64,000 bases of DNA, taken from NCBI GenBank assembly GCA_033398695.1, contig CM065812.1, positions 138,142,858 through 138,206,857 on the forward strand, given 5' to 3'. A model generated the notes under the pieces. That model saw only the letters and a list, made by a program, of their open reading frames with translations. It ran no database searches and had not been told where the DNA came from. Origin of the DNA: Orobanche coerulescens (Eukaryota; Streptophyta; Magnoliopsida; Lamiales; Orobanchaceae). Both the position numbers and the translations under genes were made by a program. Numbering within the stretch: the stretch's first letter is position 1; each line of letters begins with the position of its first letter. Positions 10,967 to 21,964 of this stretch are shown piece by piece.

Positions 10967-12337
10967 TCAAGGCGTCGGCGACAACGTTCGCCTTCCCAGG
11001 TGGTAAAGGATCTCAATATCGTAATCTTTGATTAATTCCAACCACCGTCTCTGCCGCATATTTAACTCCTTCTGAGTAAATATATACTTTAAACTCTTAT
11101 GATCGGTGAATATCTGACAGGTAACGCCATAAAGATAATGACGCCAAATCTTCAAAGCGAACACCACGGCTGCTAGCTCCAGGTCGTGTGTCGGATAATT
11201 AACCTCGTAAGGTCTCAATTGCCATGAAGCATAGGCAATAACCTTTCCATTCTGCATGAGCACACATCTGAGACCCTGTCCGGATGCATCACTATAAACC
11301 ACAAATCCTTCCGTCCCCTGCGGCAAGGAAAGTACAGGTGCTGACATTAACCGGCTCTTGAGTTCCTCAAAACTCCGCTGACACGCGTCGGACCTTGTGT
11401 ATTTCTTATCCTTTCGCAAAAGGTTCGTCAAGGGTTGAGCGATTCTAGAAAATCCCTCTACGAAGCACCGATAATAACCCGCTAATCCGAGAAAACTTCG
11501 GATTTCCTTAACATTCTTCGGAGGTAACCAATCTCGGATAGCCTCCGTCTTCTGAGGATCAACACGAACTCCGTCTGAAGAAATTACGTGTCCGAGAAAC
11601 GTCACTTCGGACATCCAGAACTCACATTTGGAAAACTTCCCATAAAGTTGTTCTCGTCTCAACACGTCGAGCACTTGATGAAGGTGGAACTCGTGTTCCT
11701 CTCGGTCACGAGAATAAATCAAAATGTCATCGATGAAGACAACAACAAACTGGTCCAAAAAGTCGATGAAAACCCGATTCATTAACTCCATGAATACCAC
11801 AGGTGCATTAGTCAATCCAAACGGCATAACCACAAACTCATAATGACCATAGCGTGTTCGAAACCCGATCCTCGCGATATCTGACTCTCGAATCCGCAAC
11901 TGATGATATCCAGATCTCAAGTCGATCTTGGAAAATACTGAAGCTCCCTGAAGTTGATCTAAGAGATCATCAATACGGGGTAAGGGATACTTATTCTTGA
12001 TTGTCACCCTGTTCAACTCCCGATAATCGATACACAAGCGAAAAGAACCATCCTTCTTCTTGACAAATAACACTGGTGCTCCCCACGGGGACGCACTCGG
12101 TCGAATATAACCCTTCTCGAACAACTCCTCGAGTTGGTTCTTTAATTCCTGCATTTCGGTCGGGGCCATCCGGTATGGTGCCTTCGATATCGGGGACGTA
12201 CCAGGCTCCAACTCAATCGTGAATTCCACATCCCTCTGTGGAGGCAAACCAGGTAACTCGTCTGGAAAAACATCGGCATATTCCCTCACTACCGGAATAT
12301 CCGTCAACATTACTGATGATTTCTCGGTTTTGGTCAT
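10967..12337 (-). CDS. A2 reverse transcriptase and RNase H
   Basis: This 456-residue open frame is the best RT in the minus-strand array. It begins in the protease-RT linker ([20 protein letters not shown]) and includes [20 protein letters not shown], the palm motif [13 protein letters not shown], and RNase H with [11 protein letters not shown] and [11 protein letters not shown] one-base loss near 10990-11000 turns the end into [10 protein letters not shown] instead of the usual [17 protein letters not shown]. Protease and gag are missing because the element is cut off near 12364, so the Met at 12337 is not a real start. Confidence 0.9.
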   Translation of the reverse strand: MTKTEKSSVMLTDIPVVREYADVFPDELPGLPPQRDVEFTIELEPGTSPISKAPYRMAPTEMQELKNQLEELFEKGYIRPSASPWGAPVLFVKKKDGSFRLCIDYRELNRVTIKNKYPLPRIDDLLDQLQGASVFSKIDLRSGYHQLRIRESDIARIGFRTRYGHYEFVVMPFGLTNAPVVFMELMNRVFIDFLDQFVVVFIDDILIYSRDREEHEFHLHQVLDVLRREQLYGKFSKCEFWMSEVTFLGHVISSDGVRVDPQKTEAIRDWLPPKNVKEIRSFLGLAGYYRCFVEGFSRIAQPLTNLLRKDKKYTRSDACQRSFEELKSRLMSAPVLSLPQGTEGFVVYSDASGQGLRCVLMQNGKVIAYASWQLRPYEVNYPTHDLELAAVVFALKIWRHYLYGVTCQIFTDHKSLKYIFTQKELNMRQRRWLELIKDYDIEILYHLGRRTLSPTP

Positions 12338-12366
12338 ATCGCACCAATAACCAACACACCCCTGAT
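12338..12366. other. Breakpoint between A2 and an LTR fragment
   Basis: Up to about 12364 the sequence follows A1's protease-RT linker (compare 4618-4650). From about 12365 it follows the LARD LTR (compare 26250 onward). The two sides share only TGAT/TGATAATT-like bases, and there is no target duplication or LTR end, so this is a rearrangement joint and not an insertion edge. Confidence 0.75.
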
Positions 12367-13914
12367 AATTGGTGATCGTCTTGGTGTGTTTGTTTATTTG
12401 TTTGAAACGAGTTTTTCAAAAGATTCGGCTAGCCTCGTTAAAGGCTCACTTTCAAAACGCGTGTGTCTTGTAAATTGTGTGAGTTGTAAGTGACTATGTG
12501 AATCCTATGGATATGTTTGGTGTTGATAATGCACTTGTTATTTGCGTGTGGACGTATATTGTTTCATTTCGGTGCATTGTGATTTGACATGGTGTTTTAC
12601 TAAGTGTTTGATGCCTCTGGTGAATTGTTTGGATATCCTTGGTGTGATATGTTATTTGTGCATGATTGATTCGCTAGCCAGCTCGGGAGGGTCCTTCGAG
12701 GCCTCGGGTGGGATTCATGGTGGCGTCCTGGTCCTAGGCGATGCCTGTGCTTGATTGTTTCGCTAGCCAGCTCGGGAGGGTCCTTCGAGGCCTCGGGTGG
12801 GATTCATGGTGGTGTCCTGGTCCTAGGCGATGCCTGTGCGTGTATGTTTTGTGAATGTGTTCGCTCACCTCGGGAGGGTTCGACGGGGCCACGGAGGGAG
12901 TCCAATGGTTTCGCCCTGGATTCACGAGTGAAACTTCACCACTGCGTGTGTATGTTTAGTGAATGTATTTTACTCACCCTGGGACGGTCCGACGGGGCCT
13001 CGGGGGAATCTATGACTTCACTCTGGGTTCACGAGTAAAAACTTCACGAGTGCGTGTGTATCTTTTGTGAATGTGTTTGCTCACCTCGGGAGGGTTCGAC
13101 GGGGCCACGGAGGGAGTCCAGTGGTTTCGCCCTGGATTCACGAGTGAAACTTCACGGGTGCGTGTGTATTTTATGTCCGTCGAGGACGCATGACGTGGGT
13201 TTTTAACCTTGTGTATTATGATTGGTTTTATTTGCGAAAACAAAACCTTTGGGCTATGACCCTGTTGATTTTTGGAAAGAGAAGGATTTGACAATCCTAA
13301 ATTGCTTTCTATTAAAACTCTCGATGGCATTTTAAACTGTTTCATAAATTGTTTCCCTTTTATTGTGGTCTTTCGGTTTTGGGATGTCTTACTCAAATTC
13401 TTGCCTCGGGAAGTATTCGTTTCGTTGTATTTTAATCTTTGAGGATTTCTGATTATTGTAATTCTTGGAACTTGAATTGTATGGCTCGTATTTTTGCACT
13501 TGTACTTGCACTAGCAAAACAGTGGAGTTTTGCTAACCCCCGAGTATTCGGGGGGTGGATGTCTATTTTTGCATTCAGGTTTTGGAGCATAACACAGGGT
13601 CGGCACGAAGGATGATGAAAGATGAACGATACTAATCACGAGGATCCGTTGATGTCGTATTGGTCTAGTTGTATTTTCTTTTCCGCTGCAGTATCTTTTT
13701 TCCGTTGTACGGGAGTTTATTGTATTTTGACCCCTGCGTGGGTATGTGTTTGGAATTGAGTTGTATGTTATTATTGAAAGACCAAATCGGTCTACTGGGT
13801 TATTTTAGCCTTAAAGGCGATGTTTAGATGTTTGATTTTAGTTACCAGCCTGGTAGATCCTCGAGGAGAGGGTCTACGGCGTGTAATATCCCTGAGTGGA
13901 TTGGGAGTGTTACA
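12365..13914 (+). mobile_element. Truncated LTR related to the LARD LTRs
   Basis: This aligns with the last 1.3 kb of the LTRs at 25090-27578 and 30306-32813. It shares CGATGGCATTT, the hairpin TAGCAAAAC/GTTTTGCTA (13512-13535), the C5/G6 hairpin (13535-13556), CAG|G at 13576-13579 and the end GTGTTACA at 13914. The first half of the LTR is missing. No primer site follows the end. It is longer than the LARD version because of local tandem duplications at 12661-13175. Confidence 0.85.
12661..13175 (+). repeat. Two sets of tandem repeats inside the LTR fragment
   Basis: A unit of about 89 bp (CTAGCCAGCTCGGGAGGG to GCGATGCCTGTGC) is repeated twice at 12661-12838. A second unit of about 110-120 bp (CTCACC..GGGAGGGTTCGACGGGGCC..CACGAGTGAAACTTCAC) is repeated three times at about 12845-13175. 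The LARD LTRs have the first unit only once, so these are local expansions. Confidence 0.85.
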
Positions 13915-14094
13915 GTATCGATGTATCGATCGTTGTTGTTGATATTTATTTCGATTTAAGACGTCGTTGTAATAATTGTTATTAATGTTGGAGTTTTGTC
14001 CTTGAAGTTGTTTTGGCCGATTAAAGGCGTTGACGTATTCATTTCTCTTCTTCGTTGTCGGCAACCGATTAAAGGTGTCGAGGCATCCTTCGTA

Positions 14095-14440
14095 TCATTG
14101 TTATCGATTGGCCGTTCTCAGGCAAATTGAAGTGTTCAATCATTCATCATATCATTGTTATCGATTGGCCGTTCTCAGGCAAATTGAAGTGTTCAATCAT
14201 TCATCATATCATTGTTATCGATTGGCCGTTCTCAGGCAAATCGAAGTGTTCAATCATTCATCCTATCATTGTTATCGATTGGCCATTCTAAGGAAATCGA
14301 GATACTCAATCATTCATTGTATAATTGTTATCGATTGACCGTTTTAAGGCAATCGAGGTATTGAATCATCCGCTGCATCATTGTTATCGGTTGGCCATTC
14401 TAAGGCAATCGAGGTATTGAATTACCGCCGAGCATAGTTC
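14095..14440 (+). repeat. Tandem repeat, about 57-bp unit, six or more copies
   Basis: The unit begins TTATCGATTGGCC and includes CAATCATTCAT. Starts at 14101, 14158, 14215, 14272, 14328 and 14383 give a 55-57 bp period. The first three copies are almost identical and later ones decay. Two more diverged copies continue to about 14570. Confidence 0.9.
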
Positions 14441-14653
14441 CCATCCGTTGTGTCGTTGTTATCGATTGACCATTCTAAGGTAATCGAAGTTTTTGAATCG
14501 GGACCGTCGTGGACGGTGCCCATCCGTGAGTCATCGTTATCGTGTTGGCCGACTCAAGGCAGCACACTATCATTTTCGTGAATTCGATAATCTTCAGATC
14601 GTTGCCGTTTGTGATTAATTATATTTTGGAAGCTAGTCTCGGCTAGTGCTTAT

Positions 14654-14995
14654 TATGGGTAAGTTTGGGGCTTGAACCTTTGCGGTTGGTTTCCCAACAC
14701 CTACAGCTCAGTAGGTCACGGTCGTGTTTATGATCTTATGGGTAAGTTTGGGGCTTGAACCTTCGCGGTTGGCTTCCCAACACCGACAGCTCAGTAGGTC
14801 ACAGTCGCGTTTATGACCTTATTATGGGTAAGTTTGGGGCTTGAACCTTCGCGGTTGGCTTCCTAACACCTACAACTCAGTAGGTCACGGTCGTGTTTAT
14901 GATCTTATGGGTAAGCTTGGGGCTTGAACCTTCGCGGTTGGCTTCCCAACACCTACAGCTCAGTAGGTCACGGTCGTGGTTATGACCTTATTAGC
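14654..14995 (+). repeat. Tandem repeat, about 84-bp unit, four copies
   Basis: Each copy begins ATGGGTAAGTTTGGGGCTTG (14654, 14738, 14824, 14907), contains CAGCTCAGTAGGTCAC and ends TTTATGA. The copies are nearly identical, which suggests a recent expansion. Confidence 0.92.
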
Positions 14996-15782
14996 CCTCA
15001 TTAACTATAGCTTCGGGTTGTTCCGGTTTCATGTGATTGTGATATTTGACAGCTTCGGCTAAATGGTTTTCAAGCCTTTGTGATTGTCTTGGTAATTTCA
15101 TTGGAGCCTTCGGGCAATGTGGTTCATATTTAATTCAGTTCTGGTTTGGTTCATGTTGTGTAATCCATTGTGGTACTCTGTGATTATGATTCGCCGTTGG
15201 GCACTTATGTTCTAACCTGTCGAGCAGGTATTAATAGTATGCCGTGGGCAAAGTGTTTCACGAATGATCGGTTCTTATATTGGTTTGTGAGCATCTCGTA
15301 TTACTATTATCATTGTACCGTTTCATTCTGCCTTGGATGCATATCATGTTATACATGTATTTGATGTTCATTATCTGGATGACTGACCCCGTGGGGGCGG
15401 AACATGTTTTCATGTTTTAGGTGCTTGCGAGGAGAGAGTTGAGACACAGGGGCATGATGATGGCGACGAGGCATTCGAGCGATACTAGTCAGAGTTGTTC
15501 ATGTTTGTCAGTCAGTTGGAGTGTTCTCCAGTTTGTCAGTCATTGTCATTATGTATTACCCGAGCAAGGCTCGTGGGTGTGGTTGTATTTTCATTTTGGC
15601 CATGTAGGCCCATCATTGTCGTTAAAATTCCTTATCGGAATATTGTGTCGGATATCATGGTAGGGACTGTGATCTCTCTTGTTGGTTAATTTTAATGTAT
15701 TTTAGTCATGTTCGCCTGGTGGATCTCCGAGTGTGGGGTCCACGGCACTGTAATAACCCAATGAGATTTGGGGGTGTTACAA

Positions 15783-16256
15783 CAAGCACATCCCTACTAA
15801 ATCCTCAAGTCGAAGGTTCACGAATACCTATCACAACCTTTCGATTCCTTCATTGACTGTCCCGGAGTGAAATCCGTGTGACGAATCGAGGGTGAGTCGG
15901 TTCGAGTATACTAATCCAATTAGCATACCTATAACGTGTGCTCCCACTAACCATTAGCGTTCGACAGGCACTCTCCATGTCAAAGAACACGTCATACAAG
16001 TCTTCACATAAACTTAATGCCCAGTCAAGTTTCATCGACTTGCGAACGATCAAGTATTTGAGCTATAAACCTTTCCAGTGCCGACCTCCTTATCCAATAA
16101 GGAGTGGAACGTTATGCTCTCAAATACATAGACTAGTTTCTATATGTATATTTACGAGTTAGGAACGCCAGTAACTACTAGTAAATAAAGAAACATTCAT
16201 TGCCTTATATAAATGATTTACATAATTACAAGTACAATGCCCTCACTCAACATCCT
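15783..16256 (-). mobile_element. Copia LTR fragment, left piece (split by the Athila-like element)
   Basis: The sequence is a diverged relative of the copia LTR (compare 23340-23800): CACAACCTTTCGATTC, CGTGTGACGAATCGAG and AATTACAAGTACAATGCCC all recur in order. It is interrupted at 16256 and resumes at 58643-58678 with the LTR edge TTCCTAACA. Its other end is lost against LTR fragment C at 15782. Confidence 0.85.
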
Positions 16257-17778
16257 TGACACGCTTTTAGTGTAACTATCGCAAGTGCACGATGTCGTAT
16301 CAAGTAGTAAAGTGGAATTTTTGAGTCCGGTTTATCGATCCCACAAGGAAGTTTGGTTATAATTTGAATTATACACTATTAGTCTATTTTTATAGATACT
16401 ATGATAAGTGAAACACACAATTAAAAAGTTTGGTTTAATATTTGCAAAGAAAATGCAATAATAGTTCTAATATTATAAGGAAATAAAAAGATAGCAATAA
16501 TAATAGATTGATTAACGATAAAATGAAATAGTTGGGATTACAAACTTAGTTCGTCATTAGTTATAAAAGATGTATAGGAGATCATAAAATGAATTTACTT
16601 ATTATGTTGTGTAGATTCGATTTTCCTTAAAAAGACGGTTTCTCTTCGAACTATAAACGCCCTTACATATTGAAACAATCCACTATATTTCTATGTTGAT
16701 TGGCTTCAATACATAGCATTAGGATTTATGAAAATAACTCAAAGAATCATCTAAGGACTAGGGGTATATTTCTATCCCCTAGAACAACTTAGAGTGAAGA
16801 TCATTTGATCTAATCAAACATATTTTCTTTCGAAACATATGAAGACCATAAATATCGTCATTTATTGGCCAAATAAATAAAGATTGTTAAAACAATGAAA
16901 ATCACACACAATAATAAGTAATTCACAATAGATCTTTATACAAATATAAATAACATGACTAACCTTGTTTATATTCCCAACTAAAGATTACTTAGCCCAT
17001 GAAGGGTTTATTACACATATTACAAGCTTGTGTGGTCATTATTAGTTGAATCAAGAGAAAGAATTGATCCTAACTCCCTTAGTAGATAAAGGAGATAGAA
17101 ACAATAAACTCTCTGAACAACATATGTTATACCACACTTACAAAGAAAAGTTTACAAAAAAATGGAAAATTATAAGATGAATGATGAATGATGAAGGATC
17201 TAAGGGGTCTATTTATACACCTAAAGTCATCTAATAGCTCCAAAACTCCAGCATTATTACATTAGATCGGATCAATGCCAGCCATCCCCTCAATAATACA
17301 CAAAAAGTATAAAAAATTAGACAAATCATAGTAATAACATTCAGGAGTTACGGCCGTAACAAGGGTGACTTACGGCTGTAACCCCTGAATGTTACGGCCA
17401 TAACTTGGCTTCGTAAATTTGTTCACTAGATGCTTTGAAAGTTACGTTTTCAGCCCAGAATTCCTCAGACTTTGCGTTTTTGCCCCAGATCTTCTTCGGA
17501 TGATAACTTTTGATATATAACTCTGATTTTGAATCCGAAAGACCGCGAATTCGTCTCGGAAAGCCCTACAACATGAATATATCAAAATTCAATAAAGAGA
17601 ATATTTATTAAACATGTTGTTTCTTGAGTAATTCAGTTATTTAATCCGATCATCATCCGATAAAAATAAAATTATTAAAACTAATAAATTAAAAGCAAAA
17701 AACGAGTAGACTAGCTCAATTATGGGTGAATTTTATCGATACAAACCATGGATAAGTGTACAAAACTGACACTTATCA
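16257..17778 (-). mobile_element. 3' LTR of the Athila-like element
   Basis: This 1522-bp LTR runs from TGACACGCTTTTAGTG at the left edge to GACACTTATCA at 17778. It matches 57061-58642. It is preceded by ATCCT (16252-16256), which is repeated after the other LTR at 58643-58647. Compared with the 5' LTR it lacks 34 bp between AAAG repeats near 17145 and one TTACGGCCGTAA site, and two of its three remaining palindromes are mutated at CG (GGCTGT, GGCCAT). Confidence 0.95.
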
Positions 17779-17792
17779 CACCCCCAAACTTG
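17779..17792 (-). promoter_or_regulatory. Polypurine tract of the Athila-like element
   Basis: The minus strand reads CAAGTTTGGGGGTG directly before the LTR start TGATAAGTG, the expected plus-strand primer position. Confidence 0.85.
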
Positions 17793-19088
17793 AATTCTTG
17801 CTAGTCCCGAGCAAGACTCTTTATTATTCACACTCCAAAAATAAAAATAAAAAAAATAAGAAAATTAATACACACATAAATTAAAATATAAAAAGAGAAA
17901 AGGAGATCAAAATGCCATTAATAAATAACAACCAGCTTTATACAGTAGATAGAAATGAATCAAGATTCAAATAAATCTACTAATGTTTTTGAAGTTAAAA
18001 CACGGTTTTTTATTTTGTAATTCCAAAATGTAAGGTTTTTTCCCCCCAAAAGGTTGATTATTTCTTTCCCACTCATGATACACACGACTCCCTTTAATGG
18101 TTGCTCTCGATCACTCGTTTATTTTTCGACTCAATATGAAGAAGAATTTCATTGGCGTCATCAAATATTGTGATTTTCACAAAATTGAGTGTATTGAAAT
18201 TCAGCTGCTAATTAATTCAAATCTGCTCATAAACTACATCCCTTTTAGTGATAGCTTTCATACCGTTATTTGCTAACGTGTAGCTCTTTTCACTAACACA
18301 ATTTCTATCTCATTATTTTTCTTCGTAAAAAGGTGATAGCTTTCACACCGTTATTTGCTAACGTGTAGCTCTTTTCACCAATTTTTCTGAGACGGCAGCT
18401 ACGCACCAACAATGGTTAGTCCTTTATTTTTCGCAAAATTTAAAACTTCCAAAATTAGGCATTCTGTCGCTCAACACTTCTCCTTTTCATCATTTATTTT
18501 TTAGGTGATAGCTTTCACACCGTTATTTGCTAACGTAGCTCTTTTCACCAATGACTCCTTTTTTAGGGAATAGAATTTTTGCAGAAAATCATTTTTAGTT
18601 AAGCATGAAAAATCAAAACTCCACAAATTAAGTAAATTTAGCTTTTCTTTTTCATCAACCAATTGATTCTTCTTTTCTCAAGGTAACGAATGACTCGATT
18701 TTATATGATAATTACAAGGCTTGGAAAGAGAGATTAAGGCTCAAAAATTTTTGGAATATACAAATTTTTTACCGGTTAAAACGATTTTAGAAGCTAGTGT
18801 ATAGCTAATTTATTGGTGTTATGGCCAGATCTAGAAATCTCATATATATATATATATATATATACAAGAAATATATATTCACTAAACCTAATCAATGCCA
18901 AATAATAAAAACACACCACACAATACACTAATCAAAACATACCACAATCAAAATCCAAATAAACATCATAGTTCAAAAACCACAAAATAAACACACAAGT
19001 ACGAAAACACCCCCAAACTTATAAGTAAAACTGTCCCGAGTTTTAAAAAAATAATAGCAAGCGAGAAAACAGAAAACTCTCTGAAATT
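17793..19088 (-). other. Athila-like 3' untranslated region with a 48-bp repeat
   Basis: No gene is seen. A unit containing GATAGCTTTCACACCG and TTATTTGCTAACGTGTAGC appears three times (about 18249-18298, 18332-18381, 18504-18551) with unrelated DNA between. A (TA) run lies at 18841-18863. Overall the stretch is AT-rich. Confidence 0.7.
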
Positions 19089-19667
19089 TTAGCTTTGTGA
19101 TCCTCCGGGTGTGTCGTCAGGGATGTTTAGAAAACGGAAAAGCTTTTCAAAGCACTTCTCCATTTCTAATTGTCGCTCGAGTATTTCATTCTGATTTCTC
19201 ATAATTTCAGCCTGGGATGTTTCTAATCCCTGAACTCTTTCAAGCAAATTTTCCTCAAAAGGCGTCAACTCATAACCGGCATCCTCCTCGGCCTCATATT
19301 CCTCCTCCTCACTACTATCCTCTTCCGGTTCCAAACGTGCCCGTTTGCTTCTCAATTGAGTACTTCGAAAAATACTACTCCGGCCGTTCAGTCGATCCCC
19401 ATGTGTTAAAATATCACCCCCTGCCGAAATTTTGACTCTCTGGCTCCTGCAAATACCAATGATAAGGCAGGGGTATGGCATCTTCTGCCTAGTCGGGACC
19501 ATGCCGGCATAGTGACAAATAGTAGTGTAAATGTGAGTACCCAAATCCATTTTTACCCCCCGGCGGATAGCAAATAAACCTCGCAGGTGGCCAATGGAAA
19601 CCGTCGCCGAGTCGAAGTCGGGTAAATACTCATACGCCCACATCCATAAATACCAAGCATCATCCAT
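19089..19667 (-). pseudogene. Athila ORF downstream of pol, C-terminal part
   Basis: The frame encodes 192 residues. The first half (MWAYEYLPDFDSATVS, HIYTTICHYAGMV, PYPCLIIGIC) resembles the putative plant transposon protein domain often found in the 3' ORF of Athila-type elements. The second half has an acidic run (EPEEDSSEEEEYEAEEDAG) followed by a predicted coiled coil (ERVQGLETSQAEIMRNQNEI). It sits between integrase and the 3' LTR, where some Athila elements carry an env-like gene, but I see no signal peptide or membrane segment. It is out of frame with its N-terminal piece. Confidence 0.65.
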
Positions 19668-19800
19668 TAGGCCCGCTGGTTGTATCGGGGTTTGATCATC
19701 CCAATCTTGTCATGCAACTCGCTCACTAACGCCAACAGTAAACTCTATCATCCGCACCTCTTCATTAGGTAAGATAGAAATGTCAACCGCGTTAGTACAA

Positions 19801-20160
19801 TTAACCCCCAAAACTTGTTAATGACATCCGTGAAAAATTAATCGATTTCCCATTCACGGAGTCCGATGATAAGTAGGTGACCCTACCGCCCAATGGATTT
19901 GTTGAAAGAATTGTAAAAGTCCAGGTCAATGTCGGGTTACCATTTGGGAGATCGGAAACGAACTTTTCCCAGCCGTTGTCTAAGAATTTTTGGATGAAAG
20001 GGGTAGTGATTGTGTCTCTATCCGCATCGCCGATGAAATCATCAAGATTGAACAATCTTTCCTTAATGCACTTTGTGTTTTGATTTCTTTGTGGCGGTGC
20101 CGGACCTTGAGATGACGAACCGACCTTTTCTTTTCCTTTTGTTGATTTCTTCGGTGCCAT
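19801..20160 (-). pseudogene. Athila ORF downstream of pol, N-terminal part
   Basis: The start MAPKKSTKGKEKV at 20160 is a basic, low-complexity opening, followed by RLFNLDDFIGDADRDTITTPF. It ends in a stop at 19801 and continues in altered frame into 19089-19667 after about 130 bp with stops. Basic starts of this kind are common for this ORF class. Its function is not known. Confidence 0.6.
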
Positions 20161-20898
20161 CCCTGAAATTTAACAAAATCAACTTCTTTTCATCACACGA
20201 CTATAATCATCAAGCAAAACCAATAAAAACATAAAAAAAAATTCAAAGATTTTCGTTGTGGCATTTCGTCGGACACCTTGAGTTCATAGTTTTTTAACAA
20301 GTTTTTCTTATTCAAACTCAAATCTATAAAGCCACCACAAATAAATGAATCAAATAACCACACAAATATCAACAATACTCACAAATGAACAAGATTTAAT
20401 CAACGAATCATACGGAAATAAGAATCGAAAAACAAATATGAAGAGAAAAACTAAAAACTAAAACTCAAGAATATATAAATTGAAACAATGATTGAAAGAG
20501 AACCTGATGATTATGAGTTAATGTTGATATGTTAATGAATTGTATTGAGGAATTTGAGTTTTTAGAAAGTAGGGATTGATAGGGGGAAAAAAATCGCACT
20601 CCCGGCCGCTTGTGTCTCGTCTGGTTTGTGAAAGTGTTGTAAAGTCTGTTTTTTTTAATACAGATTAGTAGTTACGGCCGTAACCTATCCAAGTTACGGC
20701 CGTAAGTTGCTTTCGTTTTTCAAACAGGTTTTTATGTTACGGTCATATCTTTCCAGACTTACGGCCGTATGATGGTTTCTTTTTTTTTTTTTGGAACCTG
20801 TTTTAAGATACGGCCGTAACATGTAGGAGTTACGGCCGTATAAACCATTCGTTAAAAAGCATGATACTACTTACGGCCGTATTATTTAGGATACGGCC

Positions 20899-20962
<64 letters not shown>

Positions 20963-21204
20963 AATTATTTAATAAATTATAATATTTTTTAATTAATTTT
21001 TATAATAATATAAACAAAATTATAATTATTATATGTGTGAGAATAAAGAAAGAAAGACTCCCTGGATTTTATGAATGATCTGATCCTTGCTCTTGTTGTT
21101 GAATCCTTCCGTGTTACCCCCAAACTTATTTGCGAAATAATAGAGATTGGGTTGCCTCCCAATAAGCGCTTTGTTTAACGTCCTTAGCTTGACTTCTCGT
21201 CAGA
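20161..21204 (-). other. Athila spacer between integrase and 3' ORF, with palindromes and an AT run
   Basis: No coding sequence is supported. It contains about eight TTACGGCCGTAA-type palindromes at 20672-20902 (intact at 20672-20683 and 20694-20705, variants after). The last one runs straight into a long (AT)n tract, about 20900-20960. The remainder is AT-rich. Confidence 0.75.
20672..20902. repeat. TTACGGCCGTAA palindrome cluster in the Athila interior
   Basis: About eight copies of the 12-base palindrome or close variants (TACGGCCGTA core) are spaced 20-60 bp apart. The same word occurs four times in the 5' LTR at 58188-58265. Confidence 0.88.
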
Positions 21205-21964
21205 TTAATTAGGTATTTCCAGCATTATGATTGACTTTGCTGTCGAGAATTCTCCTCCCATATATGGCTTTAACCGTTGACCGTTTACTTTGAAACTCCC
21301 GTCGGTTGTATTATAAATCTCCACAGCTCCATGAGAAAACACCTCTTTGATCGTGTAAGGGCCTGTCCATCGTGATCGCAGCTTACCCGGAAACAGACGC
21401 AGTCGTGCATTAAAAAGCAGAACTTGGTCTCCTGTTTTAAAATCTCTTCTTAGAATTCTGTTGTCATGCCATCTTTTCGTTTTTTCTTTGTAGATTTTGG
21501 CAATTTCATATGAGTCGAGTCGGATTTCATCCAACTCATTTAACTGCAGCAACCTTTTCTTTCCAGCCAACTATTCGTCAAAGTTTAATTTTTTTATAGC
21601 CCAAAAAGCTCGATGTTCAAGTTCTACTGGAAGGTGACAGGCTTTTCCAAAAACCAGACGAAATGGAGACATGCCTATCGGTGTCTTATAGCCGCATTAC
21701 GTAAGCCCAGAGCGCATCATCCAGCCTTTTTCGACCAATCTTTCCGAGATGAGTCGATTGTCATCTCAAGTATACGTTTGACCACGATTGGAAACTTCGA
21801 CTTGTCCACTGGTTTGTGGGTGATAAGAGGTAGCGACACGGTGTTTTACTCCGAATTTGGTCAATAGAGCCTTAACCTGGTGATTGCAGAAATGAGATCC
21901 GCCATCACTGATAATAACTCTCGGAGTTCCGAAGCGAGTGAATATATTTTTCTTTAGAAAATTT
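21205..21964 (-). pseudogene. Athila integrase, C-terminal half, broken
   Basis: Read from 21964 down, this continues the integrase that is cut by the copia element: [18 protein letters not shown] (second catalytic Asp) and [16 protein letters not shown] (third acid, Glu in VEV). A frameshift follows at about 21766. Further on come [17 protein letters not shown], a stop before 21570, and the C-terminal domain LRSRWTGPYTIKEVF and GQRLKPYMGG. The 5-base target AATTT at 21960-21964 lies within this coding sequence. Confidence 0.88.

Larger units (their letters stand above)
13915..15782 (+). mobile_element. Gypsy LTR fragment C, plus strand
   Basis: The right end reads CACGGCACTGTAATAACCC then GGGGGTGTTACA at 15782, the same LTR-end pattern as the other Tekay-type LTRs. 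It has a C4/G5 hairpin near 15386-15399 followed by TTTTAG|G at 15420. I could not find its left end, so it may start at 13915 or further in. Most of its length is two tandem-repeat arrays. Open frames here come from the repeats. Confidence 0.65.

Noticed and set aside
13915..13940. Primer binding site after the LTR end at 13914 (GTATCGATGTATCG)
   Set aside because: Shares only short TATCG matches with TGGTATCGGAGC; not convincing.
14030..14338. 102-residue open frame with repeated CYRLAVLRQIEVFNHSSYH-like units
   Set aside because: Produced by the 57-bp tandem repeat, whose length is a multiple of three; no evidence that it is translated.
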